Shown: in pieces, positions 6,107 to 13,265 of the stretch
Layout: each line of letters begins with the position of its first letter
Numbering within the stretch: position 1 is the stretch's first letter
Notes under the pieces: model-generated
Seen by the model: only the letters and a program-made list of their open reading frames with translations
Databases searched by the model: none
What the model was told of the DNA's origin: nothing
Made by a program: the position numbers and the translations under genes
Assembly: GCA_031258265.1 (NCBI GenBank)
Contig: JAIRNB010000204.1
Span: 1 to 16,320, forward strand
Reading direction: 5' to 3'
DNA: 16,320 bases
DNA from: Treponema sp.
GTDB lineage: Bacteria; Spirochaetota; Spirochaetia; Treponematales; Breznakiellaceae

Positions 6107-7163
6107 CGGAAACCAGGCGGTAGTCCCCGTCATCCAGGAGCTTGAACAGGGTCCCGGAACTGACAACCACCGCCCTGTCTTCGCGGACAAAGATCGCCTC
6201 CGTATCCGGCAGGCTCTCTACCAGGGCAAGACCCTTTTCCAGGCCCAGGGCGAAGGCGGCGGTGGAAAGGGCGTCCGCGTCGGTAGAGCTGTCCGCGATG
6301 ATAGTCACCGATAAAAGGCCGTTCCATACCGGGTATCCGTCCCTGGTGGAAAGGATATGGTGGTAACGCCGGCCCCCTTCCTCAAAGACCCGTTCATACA
6401 CCCCGCTGGTAACTACGCTTTTATCCTTCAGTTCCAGGACCCCCAGGTAGACTCCCCGCTCCCTCAGGGGGTCTTGAATCCCAATGCGCCAGTTTTTCCG
6501 GCCCCGCCTTTCTCCCAGGGCAAAGATATTGCCCCCCAGGTCTATGATGGCCCGGCGCTTTACGGGCAGCCGGAAAACGCCGGGGAGGCCGGTCTTTTCC
6601 CGGATAATCGCCGCGGCCCGGTCCGCCGCGTAGCCTTTGGCGATAGCCCCCAGGTCCAGGGCTTGGCCCCGGCGGCGGAGAAAGGCAGTCCCCGCCTTCC
6701 GGTCTATAAGGAGGTCCTTCCAATCCACCAGGTCCAGGGCCTCCTGAATCCCGGCGGCGCTGGGGAGGCGGGGGCTTTCCCCCCCAATACCCCAAAGCCT
6801 TACCAGGGGGCCCACGGTGGGATCAAAGGCCCCGGCGGAGAGTTCCGCATAATAACAGGCCCTTTCCAGGACATCGAGAAGCTCCTCCGGCGCCTGCACC
6901 GGCCGTATCCCGGCATTTTGATTGATCAGGTCCAGGGCTGTAGCCCCCTCTCCCTTCGGCCCGGAGGATGCGGGGGTAAAAGCCATAATACCCTCTACCC
7001 TGCGGAATTCGGCGAATACGGCGTCGTACTCCGCCTTGGTCCCACCCTCGAACAGGTTTACGCCGCAGACCGTCCCCAGAACGGATTCCCACTGGGCGGG
7101 GACTTCCCGGAAGCAGGAAAGACAGAGAAAAGCAAAGAAGGGAAGAAGGAACAAACGGTACAT
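6093..7163 (-). CDS. apbE: FAD:protein FMN transferase, lipoprotein (ApbE/Ftp family)
   Basis: The enzyme cleaves FAD and attaches FMN covalently to a Thr or Ser of target proteins, such as subunits of Rnf or Nqr complexes, outside the cytoplasm; in Treponema pallidum the homologue is the lipoprotein Ftp. From the ATG at 7163 the product has 356 residues, with a signal peptide and lipobox LCLSC (Cys17). Family motifs: GAFDPTVGPLVRLWG (111-125), LDLGAIAKGYAADRA (169-183), IDLGGN (207-212), HHILSTRDGYP (268-278) and DSSTDADALSTAAFALG (291-307), the last carrying metal-binding Asp and Thr residues. The start at 7163 is preferred over 7184 because it gives a compact signal peptide. There is no ribosome-binding site at either, and TATACT lies six bases before 7163. 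No substrate protein is encoded in the window. Confidence 0.93.
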   Translation of the reverse strand: MYRLFLLPFFAFLCLSCFREVPAQWESVLGTVCGVNLFEGGTKAEYDAVFAEFRRVEGIMAFTPASSGPKGEGATALDLINQNAGIRPVQAPEELLDVLERACYYAELSAGAFDPTVGPLVRLWGIGGESPRLPSAAGIQEALDLVDWKDLLIDRKAGTAFLRRRGQALDLGAIAKGYAADRAAAIIREKTGLPGVFRLPVKRRAIIDLGGNIFALGERRGRKNWRIGIQDPLRERGVYLGVLELKDKSVVTSGVYERVFEEGGRRYHHILSTRDGYPVWNGLLSVTIIADSSTDADALSTAAFALGLEKGLALVESLPDTEAIFVREDRAVVVSSGTLFKLLDDGDYRLVSVTAP

Positions 7164-7169
7164 AGACGG

Positions 7170-7175
7170 AGTATA
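7170..7175 (-). promoter_or_regulatory. Candidate -10 element of apbE, leaderless spacing
   Basis: On the minus strand the hexamer TATACT is followed by six bases and then the ATG at 7163, so transcription would begin on the A of the start codon. It is the same hexamer and nearly the same spacing as at dnaX. No good -35 is visible at 16-18 bp, which lowers confidence. Confidence 0.4.
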
Positions 7176-7488
7176 ACAAGGCAACTAATACCGCGTTTAG
7201 TATACAGGGCATTGGCATTTACTTTTTTTATCGTGTTAGTTAAGGAGGGGGGGCACAGGGCTTTCAAATGCGGGAAAGGCCGTGCCGCATCATCCAAGTA
7301 CAGCCTGCGGCTGTTCATCCCGGCCTCCCCTCGTTTCGTAGTCCTCGTGCCAAACCCTGCGGGTTTGCCCCTGCGGTCTACTCCACTACCCCCCCTTTTG
7401 TACAGGCGCGGCCATACCGGCGCGCACACCAGCCAAGCCAAAGCCTGGCTGCGTTCATTCGCCGGAAGCATAGCGCGACTATACAAAT

Positions 7489-7515
7489 TTGGCTAAAATA
7501 TGACTATACTAGAAT
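7489..7515 (+). promoter_or_regulatory. Possible promoter of the PilZ gene pair
   Basis: An AT-rich block holds TATACT (7505-7510) overlapping TAGAAT (7510-7515) as -10 candidates. TTGGCT (7489-7494) is the best -35-like hexamer but is only 15 bp from TAGAAT. Transcription would give a leader of about 40 bases containing the AAAGGA site used by the first gene. Confidence 0.35.
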
Positions 7516-7557
7516 AATTTACATGGTGAAGCTTGTATTAGTTAAAGGATATGGATT

Positions 7558-8343
7558 ATGGGTAAAGAGGAGTCGTCCTTTGCTTTGCTCGGCAGAAAGA
7601 TTTTTTTTCTAAATCCCCTGCCGCCGGTTCAAAATGAGGTGGTCAACGAACTGATCCAGCGGGAATATGAGGCTTATGTGGCAAGGGACCGCACGGCCCT
7701 GCGGCGGAGCCTCAAGGAACTCCCCGGTTCCATAATTTTTATTGACATTGATCAGATTGTTACGGAAAAAGAATGGGAGAACTGGATTCGGGAACTGATG
7801 AAGGCCGAGGGCCTGGAGGATATTAGAATCGGTATCCTTACCGGCAACCGGAGCGATCTGCTGCAGAACAAATACGCCAATATGCTCAAGCTGCCCGGGG
7901 GTTATACCATGCTTCACCGGGATCTTAAGATTACGATTGCCCAAATTCTTAACATCCTTAACGCCAATAACGCCAAGGGAAGACGTAAATACCTGCGGGC
8001 CAATACCGGAATGGAAGGGCAGACGGTGGTGAACTTTCCCCTGGGGGGGCAGTTTTTAAGCGGGACTGTCAGCGACATCAGCAGCGCCGGTTTTTCCTGT
8101 GTTTTTAACACGGACCCCGGATTCTCCCAAAATTCCAGCTTTTCAAATGTGCAAATCAAGTTAAAGCATGTTATTATTAATGTGGAGGCCGTGATTCTTG
8201 GATCCCGGCCCGAAGGAAAAGACAAGATGTATGTGGCCCTTTTTACCGAGAGGATTTCCCCGGATACCCAGATTAAAATTCGTAAATATATCCAGGTAAA
8301 TATTCAAGCCCGGATGGATGCCCTGATTGGAAAGAACGCATGA
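7558..8343 (+). CDS. PilZ domain protein (probable c-di-GMP receptor), first of a tandem pair
   Basis: The 261-residue protein has two parts. Residues 10-135 resemble a degenerate response-regulator receiver: LLGRKIFFLNP, an IIFIDID strand ending in Asp63, and IGILTG, but without the paired acidic residues that bind metal. Residues 141-255 are a PilZ domain with both c-di-GMP-binding motifs, RKYLR (143-147, RxxxR) and DISSAG (173-178, DxSxxG). PilZ proteins bind c-di-GMP and alter motility, envelope or adhesion targets. The ATG at 7558 follows AAAGGA eight bases upstream. The stop overlaps the next gene in an ATGA. There is no signal peptide or membrane segment, so it is cytoplasmic. The target is unknown. 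Confidence 0.87.
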   Translation: MGKEESSFALLGRKIFFLNPLPPVQNEVVNELIQREYEAYVARDRTALRRSLKELPGSIIFIDIDQIVTEKEWENWIRELMKAEGLEDIRIGILTGNRSDLLQNKYANMLKLPGGYTMLHRDLKITIAQILNILNANNAKGRRKYLRANTGMEGQTVVNFPLGGQFLSGTVSDISSAGFSCVFNTDPGFSQNSSFSNVQIKLKHVIINVEAVILGSRPEGKDKMYVALFTERISPDTQIKIRKYIQVNIQARMDALIGKNA

Positions 8344-9104
8344 ACGGCGATACGGTTAGTATTCTTGGCAGAAAGGTCTTCTTTCTTTACCCCTCGGCGA
8401 TGATCAAAAACACCATTGTCCAGGAGCTTATTCAGCAGGAATATGAGGTATATGTCGTTAAAAACCACGAGGCCCTGCTGAGATACCTGAAGCAGAACGG
8501 CGAACCGGTGGTTTTTATAAATATCAACGAGGGGCTGGATAAAGCCCGCTGGGAAGAATGGGTTCGTTCCGCCTTAAGTCCGGGGGGAGCTTCCAAAGTC
8601 TGTATCGGTATTCTTACCAACACCAATGATGACGCCCTCCGCAATAAATATGTTACAGAGATCGGCGTACAATGCGGTTTTACGGTAGTCAAGTCCGATG
8701 TAACCACGGCGCTTCGCCAGATCCTGGAAAACCTGCGGGCGGCGGCGGCCAAGGGCCGCCGCAAGTATCTGCGGGCCGGTAAGGAGATCGGGGCTTCCCT
8801 TAACCTCCCCCTGAACAATACCTTTATTAACGGCCAGATCAGAGACATCAGCGCCGTGGGCTTTTCCTGCATACTGGATCAGAATCCCGATCTGGCGAAA
8901 AACGCCCTGCTTCAGAATATCCAGCTCAAGCTCCAGGGCCGCATACTCAAGGTGGAGGGGATCGTTTACGGTTCCAGGGACGATGAGGAAGGCCGCTGTT
9001 ATGTGTTCCTCTTTACCCAGCGGGTCGATTCCGATACCAGGGCCCGGATCCGGGACAGTATTCAGCAGCATCTCCAGGCCAGGATGGACGAAGAACTTAA
9101 ATAG
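8340..9104 (+). CDS. PilZ domain protein (probable c-di-GMP receptor), second of a tandem pair
   Basis: This 254-residue paralogue aligns with its neighbour along its whole length (ILGRKVFFLYP, VQELIQQEYEVYVV, AAKGRRKYLRAG, ISAVGFSC), so the pair arose by gene duplication. The PilZ motifs are intact: RKYLR (141-145) and DISAVG (169-174). In the receiver-like half the strand reads VVFININ, with Asn61 where the first copy has Asp63, so phosphorylation there is unlikely. Start and stop are clear; GGAAAG lies upstream of the overlapping ATG, and the overlap implies equal, coupled expression. The copies may form a heterodimer or serve different partners. No terminator is clear after the stop. Confidence 0.87.
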   Translation: MNGDTVSILGRKVFFLYPSAMIKNTIVQELIQQEYEVYVVKNHEALLRYLKQNGEPVVFININEGLDKARWEEWVRSALSPGGASKVCIGILTNTNDDALRNKYVTEIGVQCGFTVVKSDVTTALRQILENLRAAAAKGRRKYLRAGKEIGASLNLPLNNTFINGQIRDISAVGFSCILDQNPDLAKNALLQNIQLKLQGRILKVEGIVYGSRDDEEGRCYVFLFTQRVDSDTRARIRDSIQQHLQARMDEELK

Positions 9105-9205
9105 AGTCTGTCCGCAGGTACATTGGCGCTGTTCAAAAACCGGGACTCCAGGCCCGTAAGCTCCTAAGAAACCGCTCTTTAAGGCCGCCGGCGGGCAGAT
9201 CCCAT

Positions 9206-9267
9206 TTTACACAGATTTGACATAACACAAAGCTCAGGTTTGACATTCCGGGTGTATTGATTATTCC
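9206..9267 (+). promoter_or_regulatory. Putative Pho box and promoter region of the pst-pho operon
   Basis: TTTACA (9206-9211) and TTGACA (9217-9222) are direct repeats 11 bp apart, the period of PhoB/PhoP tandem sites, and a third TTGACA lies at 9240-9245, 23 bp further. The longer 8-mer TTTGACAT occurs exactly at 9216 and 9239. The third copy could double as a -35, with a weak TATTCC (9262-9267) 16 bp downstream; a poor -10 is usual at activator-dependent promoters. The leader then contains a 6-bp hairpin at 9294-9311 (CGGAAC/GTTCCG) and the AAGGAG of pstS. The operon encodes its own PhoB/PhoR, so autoregulation by phosphate limitation is the likely logic. Confidence 0.5.
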
Positions 9268-9346
9268 AGAATTTTTGCTTTGCGGATAACCTGCGGAACC
9301 GTTCTGTTCCGTGGAGTTTCGTAAACCGGTACACAAGGAGTGCAAG

Positions 9347-10198
9347 ATGAAGAAGTTGATTGTTCTGGCCCTGGCCGCGCTGATGGCGGCTCCCGCCTTT
9401 GCAAGGGGCAGAGGGGATTCCGGCGCGGCGGAAAGGCGCATCGTTGTCATGTCCAGGGAAGACGGTTCCGGCACCCGGAGCGCCTTTACCGAACTATTTG
9501 AGGTGCTGGACGCGGCCAAAAAGGACAACATTACCCCCTCCGCGGAAATAACCAACAGTACCGCGGTAATGATGACCTCGGTGGCCGGAGATCCGGCGGC
9601 GATTGGCTACATCTCCCTGGGTTCCCTTAATGACACGGTAAAGGCCCTGAACATCGACGGTGTGGCGGCCACCGCGGCAAACGCGGCAAACGGAACATAT
9701 AAGATCGTCCGTCCCTTTTACATCGCTGTCAAGGGAGATGTAAAAGCCCCAGCCCAGGATTTTATCAATTTTATTTTAAGTAAAAACGGCCAGGATGTGG
9801 TAGAGAAAAACGGCTGTGTCCGTATGCCGGATCAGGGTCCCTTTACCAGCGCCAGGCCGGCCGGCAAGATCGTGGTGGCCGGTTCCTCATCGGTTACTCC
9901 GGTCATGGAAAAGCTTGTGGAAGCTTACGCCATTCTTAATCCCGGCGCTTCAATTGAAATCCAGCAAAGCGATTCCTCCACCGGCATGAACGCCGCCATA
10001 GAGGGAATCTGCGACATCGGCATGGCATCCCGGGAACTCAAGGGCACAGAGACGGACAAGGGGCTCCGGGGAATCCAGATCGCCACCGACGGCATCGCCG
10101 TCATCGTCAACAAAAGCAACACCCTCAACGGCCTAACCAAGGAACAGGTAAGGGGCATTTATCTGGGTGAAGCGGGGACCTGGAACTCGATTAAATGA
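9347..10198 (+). CDS. pstS: Phosphate ABC transporter substrate-binding protein, apparently circularly permuted
   Basis: The 283-residue protein captures phosphate outside the inner membrane and hands it to PstCA. The start at 9347 has AAGGAG six bases upstream and gives a clear signal peptide (KKLIVLALAALMAAPAFA, cleavage near residue 19); there is no lipobox. The domain order is unusual. Residues 31-160 (IVVMSREDGSGTRSAF, then AIGYISLGSLNDTVKALNIDG, RPFYIAVKG and FILSKNGQDVVEKNGCV) match what is normally the C-terminal half of PstS. Residues 173-283 (KIVVAGSSSVTPVMEKL, DIGMASREL, ATDGIAVIVNKSN, LTKEQVRGIYLGEAGTWNSIK) match the normal N-terminal half. Residues 161-172 link the old ends. Phosphate-contact motifs SSVTP, SREL, TDGIAV and DGSGTR are all present, so binding is probably kept. 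The stop overlaps pstC by four bases. Confidence 0.93.
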   Translation: MKKLIVLALAALMAAPAFARGRGDSGAAERRIVVMSREDGSGTRSAFTELFEVLDAAKKDNITPSAEITNSTAVMMTSVAGDPAAIGYISLGSLNDTVKALNIDGVAATAANAANGTYKIVRPFYIAVKGDVKAPAQDFINFILSKNGQDVVEKNGCVRMPDQGPFTSARPAGKIVVAGSSSVTPVMEKLVEAYAILNPGASIEIQQSDSSTGMNAAIEGICDIGMASRELKGTETDKGLRGIQIATDGIAVIVNKSNTLNGLTKEQVRGIYLGEAGTWNSIK

Positions 10199-11037
10199 AA
10201 GAAAAAATACTGCACGGCGTCTTTGCGGCGGCGGCCTGTGTTTGTATCTCCTGCGTGATCCTGATCTGCCTGTTTCTCTTTGTCAACGGCGTTCCGGCTA
10301 TCGGCAAGATTGGGCCGCTGCGCTTTCTCCTGGGCAGAACCTGGAAACCGGGCAGTGATCTGTTCGGTATCGCGCCCATGATACTGGGCAGTATTTATGT
10401 TACCGCAGGGGCCGTCATCTTTGGCGTGCCCCTGGGGGTACTAACGGCGGTTTTTATGGCCAAGTTCTGCGGGAAAAAGCTGTATAGGTTTCTTGCCCCG
10501 GCGGTCGGCCTTTTAGCGGGGATACCTTCGATAATTTATGGTTTTTTCGGCCTGGTGGTCATGGTCCCCGCCCTGCGGGAACTTTTTGGCGGCAGCGGGA
10601 AAAGCCTCCTTACCGCCTCCCTGCTCCTGGCCTTCATGATCCTTCCCACCATCATCAGTATTTCTGAAACATCTATCCGGGCCGTACCGGAAAGTTACTA
10701 CGAGGGGGCCCTGGCCCTGGGGGCCACCCACGAGGAGGCGGTCTTTTTTGCCATCCTCCCCGCGGCCCGGCAGGGAATAATGGCGGGGGTGGTTCTTGGC
10801 ATTGGCCGGGCTATCGGGGAAACCATGGCGGTTATCATGGTGGCGGGGAACCAGGCCGTAATCCCCCAGGGGCTCTTCCAGGGCCTGCGGACCCTTACCG
10901 CCAACATCGTACTGGAGATGGGTTATGCCGCCGACCTTCACCGGGAAGCCCTTATATCCACGGCGGTGGTTCTTTTTATCTTTATCCTGATAATAAATGT
11001 CCTTCTTTCCTTAAGCAAAAGGAAGGCCGAAGGGTGA
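10195..11037 (+). CDS. pstC: Phosphate ABC transporter permease PstC
   Basis: The 280-residue inner-membrane protein forms the phosphate channel together with PstA. About six hydrophobic segments are visible: residues 10-35, near 60-85, 98-125, 138-155, 195-220 and 255-275. Between them is the EAA loop EGALALGATHEEAVFFAILPAARQGIMAGVVLGIGRAIGETMAV, the contact site for PstB. The block LLAGIPSIIYGFFGLVVMVP is shared with PstA, as usual for these paralogues. The ATG lies inside the pstS stop (ATGA), so translation is coupled, and there is no separate promoter. The length is at the short end for PstC because the N-terminal extension and periplasmic loop are compact. Confidence 0.95.
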   Translation: MKEKILHGVFAAAACVCISCVILICLFLFVNGVPAIGKIGPLRFLLGRTWKPGSDLFGIAPMILGSIYVTAGAVIFGVPLGVLTAVFMAKFCGKKLYRFLAPAVGLLAGIPSIIYGFFGLVVMVPALRELFGGSGKSLLTASLLLAFMILPTIISISETSIRAVPESYYEGALALGATHEEAVFFAILPAARQGIMAGVVLGIGRAIGETMAVIMVAGNQAVIPQGLFQGLRTLTANIVLEMGYAADLHREALISTAVVLFIFILIINVLLSLSKRKAEG

Positions 11038-11870
11038 AACATAAAACTAAGATTCTGCCGGCCCTGCTCAGGCTGCTTGTAGTGGCCTCCGCGGGAATTA
11101 CCATGGGCCTTGTCCTTTTTCTTTTCGGCTATATCCTGATCCGGGGTATCCCCAGCCTTTCCCCGGAACTTTTCTCCCTCTATTACACCACCGATAACGT
11201 TTCCCTCCTGCCCGCCCTGGTAAATACGGTGCTTGTTACCATGGCGGCCCTGGTAATCGCCGTTCCCGTGGGAATATGTTCGGCGATATGGCTGGCGGAA
11301 TATTCCCGCCGGGGCAGCCGCCTAATTCTGGCGGTCCGCCTTGCCGCGGAAACCCTGGCGGGAATCCCCTCGATAATTTACGGCCTCTTCGGGATGCTCC
11401 TCTTTGTCATATTTCTGGGCTGGGGTTATTCGCTTTTGGCGGGGGCCTTTACCCTGGCGATCATGGTACTGCCGGTGATCATGCGGACCACCGAGAATGC
11501 CCTGCTTTCGGTCAGCGATTCCTACCGGGAGGGCAGTTTTGCCCTGGGGGCGGGAAAGCTGCGGACCATATTTGCCATCGTGCTGCCCGCCGCCATGCCG
11601 GGAATCCTGTCGGGGGTAATTCTCTCCATCGGCCGGATCGTGGGAGAGACGGCGGCGCTGATCTTTACCGCGGGAACCGTGGCAAAGATGCCGAACAGCC
11701 CCATGTCCTCGGTGCGGACCCTGGCGGTCCACATGTACAGCCTTGCCAGCGAAGGCTTACATATTAAACAGTCATACGCCGCCGCGGTGGTGCTGCTGGT
11801 TCTGGTGGGGGGCATAAACGCCCTGGCGGGCATGGGGGCCAAAAAAATAGGGCAGGTCTCAAATGGATAA
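11034..11870 (+). CDS. pstA: Phosphate ABC transporter permease PstA
   Basis: The 278-residue partner permease starts with GTG at 11034, overlapping the pstC stop in a GTGA. It has an N-terminal helix (LLRLLVVASAGITMGLVLFLFGYILI), the conserved LAGIPSIIYGLFGMLLFV block, and the EAA loop EGSFALGAGKLRTIFAIVLPAAMPGILSGVILSIGRIVGETAAL that docks PstB. The C-terminus carries the usual MYSLASEGLHIKQSYAAAVVLLVLVGGINAL helix. The family end pattern (period of low conservation, then SEG.....AYAAA) separates it from PstC. The pstB start lies inside its last codons, eight bases overlapping. Confidence 0.95.
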   Translation: MKHKTKILPALLRLLVVASAGITMGLVLFLFGYILIRGIPSLSPELFSLYYTTDNVSLLPALVNTVLVTMAALVIAVPVGICSAIWLAEYSRRGSRLILAVRLAAETLAGIPSIIYGLFGMLLFVIFLGWGYSLLAGAFTLAIMVLPVIMRTTENALLSVSDSYREGSFALGAGKLRTIFAIVLPAAMPGILSGVILSIGRIVGETAALIFTAGTVAKMPNSPMSSVRTLAVHMYSLASEGLHIKQSYAAAVVLLVLVGGINALAGMGAKKIGQVSNG

Positions 11871-12627
11871 AAGCCAAATTGACAAGATCAGCATATCGGG
11901 GGTAAATCTGCACTACGGCGCCCTCCATGCCCTTAAAAACGTCGATCTTTCTATCGGGGCAAATGAGATAGCCGCCTTTATCGGCCCTTCTGGATGCGGC
12001 AAGTCCACCCTCCTGAAAACCATAAACCGGATGAACGATTTAATTGAGGACTGCCGTATCGACGGAAAGGTGCTGCTTGACGGGGAAGATATTTACGGCG
12101 CTATGGATGTTACCCTGCTGCGCAGGCGAATCGGCATGGTCTTTCAGAAGCCCAACCCCTTCCCCATGAGCATTTACGACAATATCGCCTACGGGCCCCG
12201 GACCCACGGCCTTAAATCCAGGGTAAAGCTGGACGACGTAGTCGAAAAATCCCTGCGGGACGCGGCGATATGGGACGAAATAAAAGACCGGCTTAAAAAA
12301 AACGCCCTGTCCCTTTCCGGCGGACAACAGCAGCGACTCTGTATTGCCCGGGCCCTGGCGGTTAATCCGGAGGTACTCCTCATGGACGAACCCACCAGCG
12401 CCCTGGACCCCATTTCCACCTCAAAAATAGAAGATCTTGCGGCGGAGTTAAAGAAACAATACACTATTGTTATCGTTACCCATAATATGCAGCAGGCAGC
12501 CCGGATTTCCGATAAAACCGCTTTTTTCCTTCATGGTGAAATTGTCGAATTCAATTCCACGGAGGCAATCTTTTCCATGCCCCAGGATAAGCGTACCGAA
12601 GATTATATTACAGGGAGATTTGGCTGA
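11863..12627 (+). CDS. pstB: Phosphate ABC transporter ATP-binding protein PstB
   Basis: The 254-residue ATPase drives phosphate import. All nucleotide-binding motifs are intact: Walker A GPSGCGKST (41-49), Q-loop Gln95 in MVFQKPNPFPMSIYDN (a PstB hallmark), signature LSGGQQQR (151-158), Walker B VLLMDEP (171-177), D-loop SALD (179-182) and switch His207. The ATG at 11863 is preceded by GGGCAGG and overlaps pstA by eight bases. Its stop shares one base with the phoU start (TGATG). Nothing in it is unusual. Confidence 0.97.
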   Translation: MDKSQIDKISISGVNLHYGALHALKNVDLSIGANEIAAFIGPSGCGKSTLLKTINRMNDLIEDCRIDGKVLLDGEDIYGAMDVTLLRRRIGMVFQKPNPFPMSIYDNIAYGPRTHGLKSRVKLDDVVEKSLRDAAIWDEIKDRLKKNALSLSGGQQQRLCIARALAVNPEVLLMDEPTSALDPISTSKIEDLAAELKKQYTIVIVTHNMQQAARISDKTAFFLHGEIVEFNSTEAIFSMPQDKRTEDYITGRFG

Positions 12628-13265
12628 TGCGCGAAAGTTACCATAGGCAGCTCGAAAATCTGCATACCGAACTTATACGCATGGGGGCCCTCTGCGAGGA
12701 TGCCATTGCCAATGCGGTAAAAACCCTGGTAGACAGGGAAAGCGGTCTGCGGGAAAAAGTCTGGGAATTGGAAAGGGAAATTGACATGAAGGAACGACAG
12801 ATCGAATCCTTCTCCGTGCATCTCCTCCTCCGTGAACAGCCGGTGGCCGGAGACCTGCGGCAAATAACGGCGGCCCAACGGATGATCACCGACATGGAAC
12901 GCATCGGCGATCAGGCGGCGGACATAGCGGAACTTACCCGGTTTATCGAAGACCCCCGGCTTATACAGGGCATCCCCATAGATGAGATGGGGAAGGCCGC
13001 CTCAAAGATGCTTACCGACAGCGTGGACGCCTTTGTGGCGGCGGACCTGGAAAAAGCATATTCGGTAATGGCCTACGACGATGTGGTGGACGAGTTCTTC
13101 AAAAAGGTAAAAACCGAATTGATCTCCCTTATTTCAAAAAACAGCGGCGCCGGGGAAACGTACATGGATTTGCTCATGATAGCAAAATACCTTGAGCGTA
13201 TCGGCGATCACGCGCAGAATATCGCCGAGTGGGTAGAATACTACATCACCGGGAAGCGGAGATGA
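12627..13265 (+). CDS. phoU: Phosphate signalling complex protein PhoU
   Basis: The 212-residue all-helical protein links the Pst transporter to PhoR and keeps the kinase off when phosphate is plentiful. It shows the two pseudo-symmetric three-helix bundles of the family, each with its metal-binding signature: MERIGDQAADIAELT (90-104) and LERIGDHAQNIAEWV (189-203). QPVAGDLRQITAAQRMITDMERIGD is highly typical. The ATG overlaps the pstB stop by one base, and the stop overlaps the phoB ATG by four. Its place between the transporter and the two-component genes matches its bridging role. Confidence 0.95.
   Translation: MRESYHRQLENLHTELIRMGALCEDAIANAVKTLVDRESGLREKVWELEREIDMKERQIESFSVHLLLREQPVAGDLRQITAAQRMITDMERIGDQAADIAELTRFIEDPRLIQGIPIDEMGKAASKMLTDSVDAFVAADLEKAYSVMAYDDVVDEFFKKVKTELISLISKNSGAGETYMDLLMIAKYLERIGDHAQNIAEWVEYYITGKRR

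Larger units (their letters stand above)
7164..7557. other. Divergent intergenic region between apbE and the PilZ pair
   Basis: This 394-base stretch holds no convincing gene. Frames are open in places but the translations are rich in Arg, Pro and Ser, lack domains and have badly spaced ribosome-binding sites (AAGGAGG at 7242-7248 is about 20 bases from the next ATG). It contains hairpins at 7300-7314 (ACAGCC, loop TGC, GGCTGT), 7351-7367 (CAAACCC, loop TGC, GGGTTTG) and 7430-7451 (CAGCCA with TGGCTG). The 8-mer TTAGTTAA occurs at 7236 and 7538, each before an AAGGA-like site. It may be a decayed or mobile segment, or a structured leader. Confidence 0.5.

Noticed and set aside
6357..7496. Long plus-strand open frame opposite apbE
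   Set aside because: apbE on the minus strand has all family motifs; the plus-strand translation is Pro/Gly-rich and featureless.
7268..7612. Possible 114-residue gene before the PilZ pair
   Set aside because: The nearest Shine-Dalgarno-like site is about 20 bases away, the translation has no domain, and it would run into the PilZ gene in another frame. Left as a non-coding region.
11276..11767. Alternative-frame open frames inside pstA
   Set aside because: Shadows of a well-conserved permease gene.
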